Shown here: positions 39,981 to 49,484 of the stretch, piece by piece
How positions within the stretch are numbered: position 1 is the stretch's first letter
How the letters are laid out: each line of letters begins with the position of its first letter
Source: Streptomonospora nanhaiensis
GTDB taxonomy: Bacteria; Actinomycetota; Actinomycetes; Streptosporangiales; Streptosporangiaceae
Direction: 5' to 3'
Assembly (NCBI RefSeq): GCF_013410565.1
Contig: NZ_JACCFO010000001.1
Location: 3,782,001 to 3,846,000 of the forward strand
DNA length: 64,000 bases
Program-made: the position numbers and the translations under genes
Notes under the pieces: model-generated
Database searches by the model: none
What the model was told of the DNA's origin: nothing
What the model saw: the letters and a program-made list of their open reading frames with translations, nothing else

Positions 39981-42230
39981 TGTCCCACCGCACCGCGAGC
40001 GCACCCGCTGCGCGCGCGACCGCGCCGCCCGCACCACCGGCCCGCCCGCCCTGGCGCCGATGGCGGCCCTGGGCGCTGGCGGCGGTCTGCGGCCTGGCCG
40101 CCGCGCTGTACCTGTGGGGGATCGGCGGGTCGTGGGGCAACACCTACTACACCGCCGCCGTGAAGTCGATGTCGGCCATCTGGAAGAACTTCTTCTTCGG
40201 CAGCCTCGACGCCGCCGGGGTGGTGACGGTCGACAAGCCGCCGATGGCGCTGTGGCTGCAGGTCGCCTCGGTGAAGCTGCTCGGGTTCTCCACGGTCGCC
40301 GTGCAGCTCCCCCAGGCGCTGGCCGGGGTGGCCGCCGTGTTCCTGCTGCACCGCACCGTGCGGCGCTGGGCGGGCGAGAACGCCGCCCTGCTGGCGGCGC
40401 TGATCCTGGCGCTGACCCCGATCACCGTGGCCATCAACCGCATCAACAACCCCGACACGCTGCTGGTGCTGCTGGTGGTGGGCGCGGCCTACGCCATGAC
40501 GCGGGCGGCCGAGGGTCCGCGCGCCACCGCCTGGACCGCGCTGGCGGCCTTCCTGGTGGGCTGCGGGTTCCTCACCAAGATGCTCCAGGCGTGGATGGTG
40601 CTGCCCGCGTTCGCGGCGGCCTACCTGATCGCGAGCCGGGCGCCGTGGCCGCGCAGGGCGCTCGACCTCGGCGTGGCCGGGGCGGTGCTGGTGGCGAGTT
40701 CGTTCTGGTGGGTGGCGCTGACCGTGCTGTGGCCCGCCCCCAAGCCCTACATCGGCGGCAGCACCGACGGCTCGGCCTGGGACCTGGTGTTCGGCTACAA
40801 CGGCTTCGGCCGGATCCTCGGTGGCGGCGCGGGCGGGTCGGGCGGCGGCGCGCCGCAGGGCGCGGCGGAGGCGGCCGCGGGCACCGCGACCGGCGCCGCC
40901 CAGGGCATGCCGGGCGGGGGCGGCGGTCCGGGCGGCGGGTTCTCCGGCCAGGCCGGGCTCCTGCGGATGTTCAACGAGCAGCTCGCCGGCCAGATCAGCT
41001 GGCTGCTGCCGCTGTGCGGCCTGGTGCTGGCGGCGGTGGCCGCCTCGGCGGTGCTGCGCCGCCGCGCGGGCCGCCCGCTCGACCGGCGCGGCGCGGCGGG
41101 CTGGGTGCTGTGGGGCGGCTGGCTGGTGGTGGGGCTGGTGCTCAGCTTCGCGCAGGGCACCATGCACCCCTACTACACCACCATGCTCGCCCCCGCGATC
41201 GCCGCCGTGGCCGGCGCCGGGCTGGTGCGGTTCTGGGGGTGGTACAGGCGCCCGGCCGGCCGGGCGTGGCCGCTGCTTCCGCTGGCGGTCCTGACCACAG
41301 CGGCCTGGTCGTCGGCGGTCGTCTGGCGCACGCCGGAGTGGCATGTGTGGGCGGGCTACCTGGAGCTCGGGCTCGCGGCGGCGGCGGTGGTACTGCTCGT
41401 GGCGCAGCGGTTCGGCGGCCGCCGCGGCCTGGCCCGGGCCGCGCTCGCGCTCGGCCTGGCGGCCGTGCTGGCGGTTCCGGCCGCGTGGTCGGGGCTGGCG
41501 GCCGCGGTCGCCTCGGGGGCGATGAACGGCACCAACCCCATGGCCGGCCCCGCCGACAGCATGGGCGGCCCCGGCGGCATGGGCGGCGGTCCGGACGGCG
41601 GCGCCCAAGGCGGGGACTCCGAGGGCGGAATGCCGTCCGGGGGGGCCGCGGGGCGCCCCGCCGCAGGGCCAGGCGCCGCAGGGCGCGGACCAGGCCGGGG
41701 ACACGGCCTCCGGCGGGTCGGGCACGCCGGGCGGGCCGGGCGGCGGCGGGGAGTCGCTGACCGACGAGCAGCGCCGGATGCTGGCCTATGTCGCGGAGAA
41801 CGCGGGCGGCGCCGCGGTCCCGCTCGCGGTGGAGGGCGGCGCCATGAGCGCGACGTCCTACATCATCGACTCCGACCTGGCGGTGGTGGGTATGGGCGGG
41901 TTCACCGGATCCGACGACGCGCCCTCCGTCGAGCAGCTCGCCCGGTGGAAGGAGTCGGGCGAGCTCGGGTTCGTCCTGCTCGGCGGGGGAATGGGCGGCG
42001 GTGCTCCGGGCGGCGCGACCGCCGACACCGGCGAATCCGGCGGCGCGGACACCGCCGACACCACCGCATCGAGCGGGGCGGGCGGTGCGGACGGCACCGC
42101 GCAGGCCGCCCAAGGGCCGATGGGCGGCAGCGAGCGCCAGGAGTGGGTCCAGCGGAACTGCGCCCCGGTGGACGCCTCGGCCTGGGGCGGATCCGACGAC
42201 AGCGGCCTCCGGCTCTACGCCTGCGGCTGA
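39980..42230 (+). CDS. Family 39 (ArnT/PMT-like) membrane glycosyltransferase, YkcB-like, frameshifted
   Basis: Large polytopic glycosyltransferase that would transfer a sugar from polyprenyl phosphate to an extracytoplasmic acceptor. Family features are the N-terminal helix, GNTYYTAAVKSMSAIW, DAAGVVTVDKPPMALWLQ, INRINNPDTLLVLLVV and GCGFLTKMLQAW, followed by more than ten helices. About residue 550 the protein enters a Gly/Met/Pro-rich linker. There the frame breaks at a run of seven G (41639-41645). The original frame runs on through Arg-rich nonsense to 42553. The natural C-terminal domain (LTDEQRRMLAYVAENAGGAA through VQRNCAPVDASAW, ending 42230) is one base out of phase. Sequencing error, real mutation or frameshifting are all possible. 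The start overlaps the YkcC-like stop. Confidence 0.8.
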
Positions 42231-42744
42231 GCCAGGGCCCCGCTCCGCGGCGGGGCCGCCACCCGATGCCCTCCGGGCGGCGGCCCCCGCCGCGGAGCGT
42301 CGGCGTGTGGGCCCGCACCGCCCACCTCCGCCGTTCATCGCCATGTCGACATGCGGACACGTCGCCATGGCGGTTTGGCGCGACCCTAAAAGCGGCCTCG
42401 ACGCCCGGCTCCGCCAGCGGCGCGCGCCCCTCGGCGGCCGTCGGCTCCCCCACCATCGGCGGTGCGCCCGGTCCTCGGCCGGAAAGGCGGCCACCGGAGT
42501 GGAAGTGGAAAAGGAGTACCGCCCGGGCGGCTCCCGCCGCGACAATGCCGTGACCGGCGTGCCGGGGCGAGGTCGGGCCGCCGCGGTCCGCCCGCCGCGC
42601 CGACCTCTCGCCCGTCGCGGCAACGCCTCCACCCCCCAGGAGACCGTCCGTGCGATCGCCCCGCCTCCCTCCCCCGCTGTCCCGCGCCCGCCACGGGCGC
42701 GGCCGCCGGCCGCAGCGCACCGCGCTGACCCCGGCGGTCCCGGC
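42231..42744. other. Gap between GT39 and GNAT genes
   Basis: About 510 bases with no supported gene. It holds the second copy of the 41-bp extragenic repeat (42335-42375). A segment near 42440-42460 (GTCGGCTCCCCCACCATC) resembles 38437-38462 in the other flank, so the similarity between the two flanks extends patchily beyond the identical core. Confidence 0.5.
42335..42375 (+). repeat. 41-bp extragenic repeat, copy 2
   Basis: Identical to 38528-38568, same orientation, 3.8 kb away. The two copies bracket the glycosyltransferase gene pair. The sequence includes CATGTCGACATG. Confidence 0.85.
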
Positions 42745-43272
42745 ATGAGCCGCATCGAGGCGGGGCCCATCGCCACCCGGCGCCTGGACCTGCTGCCGCT
42801 GCGCGCGGAGTACGCCGAGGAGATGGCCGCGGTGCTGGCCGACCCCGCACTGCACGCGTTCACCGGCGGCCGCCCCGACACCCGCACCGAGTTGCGCTCC
42901 CGCTACGAGCGGCTGGTGGCGGGCTGCCCCGACCCCGACGTGTCCTGGCTGAACTGGGTGATCCGGCTCCGCCGCGAGGGCTGCCTGACGGGCACGGTCC
43001 AGGCCACGGTGCGCACGTCGCACCACGGCCGCACCGCCGAGGTCGCGTGGGTGGTGGGCACCCCGTGGCAGCGCGGGGGAATCGCGACCGAGGCGGCCCG
43101 GGCCCTGGTCGCCTGGCTCACCCGCCACCGGGTGCGCGAGGTGACCGCCCACATCCACCCGGCCCACGACGCCTCCGCCGCCGTGGCCACCGCCGCGGGC
43201 CTCACCCCCACCGGCGAACACCACGCCGGTGAGCTGCGCTGGCGCCGGAAGCTGATGCCGACAGGCGAATGA
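42745..43272 (+). CDS. GNAT-family N-acetyltransferase
   Basis: 175-aa GNAT acetyltransferase of the RimJ/RimL-like subgroup. It begins TRRLDLLPLRAEYAEEMAAV, has the acetyl-CoA-binding motif A region VAWVVGTPWQRGGIATEAAR (Q-x-x-G-x-G/A loop as QRGGIA) and VREVTAHIHPAHDASAAVA with a C-terminal GLTPTGEHHAGELRWRRKL. The substrate is unknown; this class includes protein and antibiotic acetyltransferases. ATG 42745 lacks a strong SD, and the frame is open upstream. It is the last gene with host-like composition before the defence island. Confidence 0.85.
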   Translation: MSRIEAGPIATRRLDLLPLRAEYAEEMAAVLADPALHAFTGGRPDTRTELRSRYERLVAGCPDPDVSWLNWVIRLRREGCLTGTVQATVRTSHHGRTAEVAWVVGTPWQRGGIATEAARALVAWLTRHRVREVTAHIHPAHDASAAVATAAGLTPTGEHHAGELRWRRKLMPTGE

Positions 43273-43600
43273 GGCCGCGGGCGGCTACGGCCCGTACCGG
43301 GTCGCGCTTTTCCATCATTGGATTTATGAGTTTGTCCAGGTCAAGGCATGTAGACGGAAGTCGGCAAGGTCTTGTCTCAATACAGAAATCGTCATCCTGC
43401 GACACGGCATTCACCGCAGTCAGTTCATGATCGTTTTGGGACGAAGTGGTGCCGGGCGCGGGCGCGCGATTGCGGGAACGAGGATGGCTGACAGTCGGTA
43501 TCGGGCCGGCAACGGAATTAGGGCGGTTTCCAATGTCGGCCAACGGTTTGTCCTGCCCTCGCGTCGCTGAGAGTATTAACTGTCCTGCGTGAGGAGAAGG
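43273..43600. other. Island boundary and dpdE leader
   Basis: About 330 bases without a gene. Composition changes abruptly around 43300 (TTTCCATCATTGGATTTATG), with many A/T runs that the preceding DNA lacks. No tRNA, integrase or clear direct repeat is visible at this edge. A -10-like GAGTATTAAC at 43570-43579, with TTGTCC at 43547-43552, may be the dpdE promoter, but the spacing is imperfect. Confidence 0.5.
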
Positions 43601-46600
43601 ATGTCGCCTCGTTACGAGATCGGGCATATGGTCGCATACTCGGATTCCCCGGGGGTCGGTCGCATTGGCGTCATCGACGGGGCCAGGGTGCGTGTCGACT
43701 TCTTCGAATCGACTGCCGAGCCCGTCGCCCGCTCGGAGTGGATCGCCGCGTCGGACTGCAGACGTGTACGCCTTGAGCGTGAGACGCGTGTGTACTGGCG
43801 CAATCCGGATACAGGTGTATGGATGGCCGGCCGGGTCATGGGGGCGTCGGGAGACGACCGCTACTTCATCCGGTTCCCGAACGCCGAGTACGACCTGCCG
43901 GTTGCCGAGGGGCAGTTGCGCATCCGCTGGGACCTCCCGGTCCGCGACCCCGTAACCGTCCTCGCCGCCGGCGGCAGCGAGTCCGCGTTCCAGGACGCGC
44001 GGATGGGGCTGCTCCGAAACCTGATCGCACAGCGGTGTGCAAGCGCCAGCACGTTCGCGCTTCTCTCGTCCGCCGTGGAACTGTATCCCCATCAGGTGCA
44101 TGCCGCGCTGACCGTGCTCTCCGATCCAGTGCAGCGGTACCTCCTGGCCGATGAGGTCGGCCTCGGAAAAACCATCGAGGCCGGGTTCGTCATCCGGCAG
44201 ACGTTGATCGACAACCGGAACGCCCATATCGCCGTCCTCGCCCCCGAGATGCTGCGTCGCCAGTGGATCGGTGAACTGCTGGACCGCTTCTTCATCAGTG
44301 ACTTCCCTGCGGCGAAGGTCAAGGTCGTGGCCCACGAAGACCCCGAGCGCTGGACGTCCCACCACGGCTGTGATCTCCTCGTGGTTGACGAGGCTCACCG
44401 GCTGGTTCAGGACAGCGGGCCGGAGGAGTCTCCCTATCGGGAGTTGACCGCCCTCGCGCATTCCGCCGAGCGACTGCTGCTGCTTTCGGCGACACCGGTC
44501 ACCTCCCATTACACGACCCACCTGGGCCTGCTTCATCTGCTCGATCCCGTTCTCTACGATTGGAACGACCGCGAATCGTTCCAGCACCGCTACGAACTGC
44601 GTGAACGTCTGGCCGACAGCGTCTACGGCCTGGACAGTGACTTCACTCCCTTGCTTCCGTCCTCAATCGCCGACATCCGGGAGCAGTTGCCCGCCGAAGA
44701 CAGGCGCTTCGACGAACTGAGTTCCGCGGTCCTGGACCTGCTGGACGAGGATGACGAACTCAAGTCCGGCGTAGCTCCGACTGAACTCACGGCACGTATC
44801 CAAGCGGTGCGAGGGCACCTCAGCGAGGCATACCGGCTGCATCGACGCGTGATTCGGCACCGCCGCGACACAGTCCTCCGGGATGACCCGGATTCGGACA
44901 TAGCGCCCTACGAGGTCCGCGGACGGCAGGCGCCCGCCCCCCTGCGCGTGGATACCCCGGTCCACGAAGCCACCGAAGTCGCGGTGTCCGAGTGGCAGAG
45001 CGCGGTCTGGGACTACCTGTTGGACACCGGTGGCACCGAGGATGCCCCGGCCTACGCCATGGTCCTGGCGGTCCTCGCCTCCCGCTGCGGAGTCGTGGCG
45101 GGAGACCTCCTTGGAGCGCTCCGCTGGCGTGTCCGCGGTGATCCGGACGGAGCCAGGTCTGCTGGCCTGAGTTCCCGGGAACAGGCCGCACTCGCCAAAG
45201 CCCCGGTCCTCACTGTCGAGGACGCCGTGCTCGACTCGCTTGAGGCCCGCCTCACCGACGAAGGCGGTACAGCAGCGGGAATCGACGGGCTTATCCGCGC
45301 CATCGTGCCGGTGCTTCGAGGGAAGCGCGCCGTCGTTTTCTGCGGCCCCGGAACGCTCGCTGTGGAACTGGCGGCACGGATGCGCGCACGCTTCCCGAAG
45401 GTGCGAATCGGCGAACACACTCACCGGGTTGGCGCCGACGAGGCTGAACGCGCCGTTTCAGCGTGGCGGTCCCCCGAAGTCAAGACCGCCGTACTCATCG
45501 CCGACGACTCCGCTGAAGACGGGCTGAACCTGCAGACCGCCGACACGGTCGTCCATGCGCGGCTCCCCTGGTCGCCTAACCAGTTGGAGCAGCGGCTCGG
45601 ACGGATCGACCGTTATCGCGGTATGGAGACGATCCACGCGTCCGCACCGGCCGACCAGTACCGAATAGCCGGTGTCGATGCGGATACCCTCACCGAAGCC
45701 TGGGCGGAACTGCTGGAGAATGGCTACGGGCTGTTCACCGAATCCGTCTCCACGCTCCAGGACGCGATCGCCGAAGGACTGCCGCGTACCTGGCGGCTCG
45801 CACTTGAGCAGAGCGTCGACGGGCTTGCCGAAAGCGTCGGCACGGTCCGGGCGGAGTTGGCCGCCGCACGCGCCGCGATCGACAAGATGGACATGCTTGA
45901 GTCCATCCACTCCACAGTCTCGGAGACCCATGACGTCGCACTCGCGCTCAATGAGTTCGAAACGCGGTGGCGTGAGACCCGCGAGGCGTTGCTGCACTAC
46001 ACCTCCGGCATGGGTGGGATCGAACTCCGTGCCGAGGAGCGCCAGGTTCAGGGAAGGCGAAGAGACGTCTTCGACATCACCGGTTCGCAGCCCCTGCTCG
46101 ATCCGAGGCTCTGGGGCCGGGAGAGGCAGCGGATCCGGCCGGAGTCCGCGCAGGGAGTCTTCAACCGCTCAGCCGCGTTGCGGACTCCCGGCACCCGTAT
46201 TCTCCGGCACGGCAACCCTCTCGTCGACGCCCTGGGTTCCCTGCTCCGTATCGACGACCGGGGGCAGGCGGCCGCGTTCCGCCGACTCGACCGTTCCTTC
46301 GCGGGAGCGCCCGTTCCGTACTTCGGTTTCGATTTCCTCGTGGAAGCGGATATCGGCGGTGCGCTGAAACTGGACACGGGATCGTTCGACGCCAGTACCG
46401 AACTGAGGCGCCAGGCGGACCGGGTCCTTCCCCCTTTCATGCTCAGGGTCTGGATTCCGTCCGGAAGTGACATGCCGGTGACAGATCCGCAGTTGAATGC
46501 TTGGTTGGGACGTCCTTACGACAAGAAATCCGGAGATCGGAACTACAACCTCCAGCGAATCAAGGGACTTATCGATATTTTCGGAGGCTGGGACAGATAC

Positions 46601-46897
46601 CAAGGGGCCGCACGCGCGGCCGAGCGGATATGCCGAGAGCGACTGACCGAGGTCACCGACCTTGAGCGGAAGTGCGCCCAGGCGCAGGAGCGGGCCCGCG
46701 AGCGCAACGCCGTGATCCGGGCACAGGCTCTGGCCCGCCATGCCGCCGGCCACTTGGTGAGCGACTCGGAGAGCCTGCTGCTGAACGTCGATGTCACCGA
46801 AGCGCTGATCGAAGGACTTTCCGAGCCAACCGTTCGGGTTGTGGCAGCGTCCTGCATTGTGCGGTCGGGGTTCGAAAGGGTGCGAAGTGGCATATGA
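43601..46897 (+). CDS. dpdE: SNF2/HepA-like helicase DpdE
   Basis: 1098-aa superfamily 2 ATPase of the SNF2/RapA class. An N-terminal region of about 110 residues (HMVAYSDSPGVGRIGVIDG, ERETRVYWRNPDTGVW) looks like the Tudor/SH3-like N-terminus of HepA/RapA. Motif Q is ELYPHQ, motif I LLADEVGLGKTIEAG (about 181), motif II VVDEAHRLV (DEAH, about 261), motif III LLLSATPV and motifs V/VI DDSAEDGLNLQ and LEQRLGRIDRYRG (about 660). The C-terminal half is helical. It is the DpdE helicase of Dpd systems, part of the module proposed to restrict DNA lacking 7-deazaguanine; a SNF2 helicase (DrmD) plays a comparable part in DISARM. ATG 43601 has AGGAG upstream. The gene overlaps dpdF by 11 bases. Confidence 0.88.
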   Translation: MSPRYEIGHMVAYSDSPGVGRIGVIDGARVRVDFFESTAEPVARSEWIAASDCRRVRLERETRVYWRNPDTGVWMAGRVMGASGDDRYFIRFPNAEYDLPVAEGQLRIRWDLPVRDPVTVLAAGGSESAFQDARMGLLRNLIAQRCASASTFALLSSAVELYPHQVHAALTVLSDPVQRYLLADEVGLGKTIEAGFVIRQTLIDNRNAHIAVLAPEMLRRQWIGELLDRFFISDFPAAKVKVVAHEDPERWTSHHGCDLLVVDEAHRLVQDSGPEESPYRELTALAHSAERLLLLSATPVTSHYTTHLGLLHLLDPVLYDWNDRESFQHRYELRERLADSVYGLDSDFTPLLPSSIADIREQLPAEDRRFDELSSAVLDLLDEDDELKSGVAPTELTARIQAVRGHLSEAYRLHRRVIRHRRDTVLRDDPDSDIAPYEVRGRQAPAPLRVDTPVHEATEVAVSEWQSAVWDYLLDTGGTEDAPAYAMVLAVLASRCGVVAGDLLGALRWRVRGDPDGARSAGLSSREQAALAKAPVLTVEDAVLDSLEARLTDEGGTAAGIDGLIRAIVPVLRGKRAVVFCGPGTLAVELAARMRARFPKVRIGEHTHRVGADEAERAVSAWRSPEVKTAVLIADDSAEDGLNLQTADTVVHARLPWSPNQLEQRLGRIDRYRGMETIHASAPADQYRIAGVDADTLTEAWAELLENGYGLFTESVSTLQDAIAEGLPRTWRLALEQSVDGLAESVGTVRAELAAARAAIDKMDMLESIHSTVSETHDVALALNEFETRWRETREALLHYTSGMGGIELRAEERQVQGRRRDVFDITGSQPLLDPRLWGRERQRIRPESAQGVFNRSAALRTPGTRILRHGNPLVDALGSLLRIDDRGQAAAFRRLDRSFAGAPVPYFGFDFLVEADIGGALKLDTGSFDASTELRRQADRVLPPFMLRVWIPSGSDMPVTDPQLNAWLGRPYDKKSGDRNYNLQRIKGLIDIFGGWDRYQGAARAAERICRERLTEVTDLERKCAQAQERARERNAVIRAQALARHAAGHLVSDSESLLLNVDVTEALIEGLSEPTVRVVAASCIVRSGFERVRSGI

Positions 46898-49484
46898 CGG
46901 TTGGGCGGAAGCGAGTCGCCTCTTCGCTGAATGGCCGAAGTCCAACGTCGAACGCGAACTCTCGGGCACCGTCCGCCGCCTTAGGGATGCCCTTGCGGGC
47001 CTTGACGACGGTTCGGCGGGCTGGCGGGACATCGCCGCCATCACCCGGCAGGTCCTGCTGGAAGCCCATGCCCGGGGCAACCAAACGCCTTTGGTGATCC
47101 CGTCAGTGCCGCAGTTCCCAACGCAGGACCAATGGGAAGAGGCTCACTGCCGGGTGCTGCCAACGGCGGAGGGGACACTGAACGTCTGGGCCGACCCCTG
47201 GCACCCGCCGACCCCCGAAGGAACCGCGGCCGCCGCGGCGGAGGCCGATCTGAAACAGGTCTACCTCGGCGCCGACTCCGTTCAGCGACGACAGTTCGAG
47301 GACTGCGCGAGCGATCCTTTCTGGGACACCGCTCTTGGAGTCGGCTTCGGGAACTACCTCTCGGCCGGCCAGCGGCAGGCGGCGCGGAGCGTCGTCCTCG
47401 CCCCGCCCGGAAGCACAACCGTCGTGTGTCTCCCCACCGGGAACGGCAAGACGAACGTGGCGTTCGCGGCGGCACTGCTGAGGGGACGGCAGAGCGGTGT
47501 CTCGGTGATCGTCGTACCGACCGTCGTGCTGGCGCTCGACATGGAGCAGCGGCTCCGCGGAATCATGGAGAAGACCGGCCACGGCTCGCCGAGCGGTCAC
47601 TACGCCTACACCGGCGGCCTGGCCGACGACATCAAGGAGTGCCTGCGGGACGACCTTCGCTCAGGTCGGCAGAAGGTGCTGATCACCTCGCCCGAGTCCG
47701 TCGCCAAAGGACTCAAGGAGACGCTGGAGGACGTCGCGGAGAGCGGCCTCTTCCACTACTTCGTCATCGACGAAGCGCACCTGGTCGACCAGTGGGGGAC
47801 GGACTTTCGCCCGGATTACCAGGCGATCGCCGGCCAGCACGGCACATGGCTGCGCATCGCTCCCGAAGGGCGTGCCCCGCGCACCGTCGCGATGAGCGCG
47901 ACCTTGACGGAGGAGCAGGTCAACACGATCCGAGACCTCTTCGGCGGCCGAGGGGGCACTGAGTTCGTCTGGGCTTCGCAGATCCGGGAGGAGCCGAGTT
48001 ACTACGTCGACACCTTTGATTCCGAGGAGGCGCGAACGACCGCGGTTCTGCGGGCTCTGACGCTGCTGCCTCGACCGATGGTCCTCTACGTGTCCCGGGT
48101 GGAGGACGCCCAAGCATGGACGACGCGGCTTCGCGACGCCGGTCTGCAACGGGTTACGCACATCACCGGAAAGGCCGATGACGATACCCGTAAAGCAGCT
48201 CTGGAGGGCTGGGGCGGTCGGTCTCTCGCTGGCCCGGTGCCTACCCTCTTCGACGTGGTAGTGGGGACCTCGGCGTTCGGTCTCGGAGTCGATATCCCCG
48301 ACGCCAAGACGATCGTGCACGCCTGTCTTCCGGAAACGGTGGACCGGTACTACCAGGAGGTCGGGCGCGGTGGACGGGACGGCACACCTTCATTGGCGTA
48401 CTTGGCGACCACGCGCGGTGATCTGCCCGTTGCCGAAAAACTCAACTCCACGCGGATCATCGGGCCGGAGAAGGCCGAGGATCGCTGGAAGGCCATGTAC
48501 CAAGACAATTCCCGTCAGAGGGGCACTGAGTCATTCCGCGTAAACCTTGACGTCCTACCTTCCCACCTCTCGGAAGGCTATGATCAGAATCGGCTCTGGA
48601 ACATCCGTACGCTCAACCTCATGGCCAGAGCCGGGATGATCACCCTTTCGGCTCCGGAAGCCTCGGACCCGGCCTCTGAAGCGGCGGACGATCCGGGGGA
48701 GAAGTATGTAGGGGCCCCTTCCGATACGGTCGTCAGTTCCATCGTGGTTGCCTTACGCGATGGCAGGACGAATGATCGAACGCACTTTCTGGAAACGTTC
48801 GATCGAACCAGGAAGCGCATTCTAGAGAGCCAGCGACTCGGTCTGAAACAACTCCGTTCAGCGCTGCGGGGAGACAGATGCATCGGCGAGGTCCTCGCGG
48901 AGTACTACGTCGTTGAAGGGCTGACCACCGCCGCAGCGTGCCGAGGGTGCCCCAGTTGCCGCAACGGGGGGTTGCCCGGTCAGGACCTGGTGGGTTTCTA
49001 CCGGCGGCCATGGGTGCCGGTCCCGCCAGTGGTCGCATGGCCCGAACACCACCCGGGCGGGGTTCTTGGGAGGTTCCTGCCGCCCGGGCAGACCTGCCTC
49101 AGCATCACCTGGGACACCGAGCAGGAACGCCGGCACCTCCTCCCGCAGTTGCTGACGGTCCTGTGCCGCCGAGGTATGCCAACCATCGGCGGCGACGGAT
49201 TGACCGCTGCCGAAGTACGGGAGATCCAGTCTGGCGCGCTGCCCCATCCAGTCGTGCACGACAACGACGGCGACCTCTTGCAGAGGCATCCCCGCCCTGT
49301 GATCTGGGTTCTCGGCTCCCAGGCCACCGCCATGGATTACCTGACGCGATTGCGCTTCGAGAGTGCGGACGTCCTCTACCTGGTCCATCCTCGAACTCTG
49401 GAGCATCCAGACAGACCTGGTTCCCCTCTCGCCGACATCCACACCCCGAGCATCTCGGTCCAGACTGCCTGGAGGACCCTGTAG
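46887..49484 (+). CDS. dpdF: RecQ-like helicase DpdF
   Basis: 865-aa DEAH helicase of RecQ type: motif 0/Q YLSAGQRQAARS, Walker A LPTGNGKTNVAF (about residue 184), DEAH box VIDEAHLVDQWGTDFRPDY (about 293), SAT motif VAMSATLTEEQ, and motif VI YYQEVGRGGRDGTPS (about 490). A cysteine cluster CRGCPSC near residue 690 may bind zinc. Order and neighbours identify it as DpdF, one of the accessory proteins tied to restriction in Dpd systems. The GTG at 46887 has AAAGGG six bases upstream and overlaps the dpdE stop; a longer frame from 46839 has less support. dpdG starts on its last base. Confidence 0.87.
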   Translation: MAYDGWAEASRLFAEWPKSNVERELSGTVRRLRDALAGLDDGSAGWRDIAAITRQVLLEAHARGNQTPLVIPSVPQFPTQDQWEEAHCRVLPTAEGTLNVWADPWHPPTPEGTAAAAAEADLKQVYLGADSVQRRQFEDCASDPFWDTALGVGFGNYLSAGQRQAARSVVLAPPGSTTVVCLPTGNGKTNVAFAAALLRGRQSGVSVIVVPTVVLALDMEQRLRGIMEKTGHGSPSGHYAYTGGLADDIKECLRDDLRSGRQKVLITSPESVAKGLKETLEDVAESGLFHYFVIDEAHLVDQWGTDFRPDYQAIAGQHGTWLRIAPEGRAPRTVAMSATLTEEQVNTIRDLFGGRGGTEFVWASQIREEPSYYVDTFDSEEARTTAVLRALTLLPRPMVLYVSRVEDAQAWTTRLRDAGLQRVTHITGKADDDTRKAALEGWGGRSLAGPVPTLFDVVVGTSAFGLGVDIPDAKTIVHACLPETVDRYYQEVGRGGRDGTPSLAYLATTRGDLPVAEKLNSTRIIGPEKAEDRWKAMYQDNSRQRGTESFRVNLDVLPSHLSEGYDQNRLWNIRTLNLMARAGMITLSAPEASDPASEAADDPGEKYVGAPSDTVVSSIVVALRDGRTNDRTHFLETFDRTRKRILESQRLGLKQLRSALRGDRCIGEVLAEYYVVEGLTTAAACRGCPSCRNGGLPGQDLVGFYRRPWVPVPPVVAWPEHHPGGVLGRFLPPGQTCLSITWDTEQERRHLLPQLLTVLCRRGMPTIGGDGLTAAEVREIQSGALPHPVVHDNDGDLLQRHPRPVIWVLGSQATAMDYLTRLRFESADVLYLVHPRTLEHPDRPGSPLADIHTPSISVQTAWRTL

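Noticed and set aside
38783..42553. A 1256-codon frame spanning both glycosyltransferase genes
   Set aside because: Its first 400 codons are the wrong frame of the GT2-GtrA gene; only the middle is real (GT39 from 39980), and the end after 41645 is Arg-rich out-of-frame sequence.
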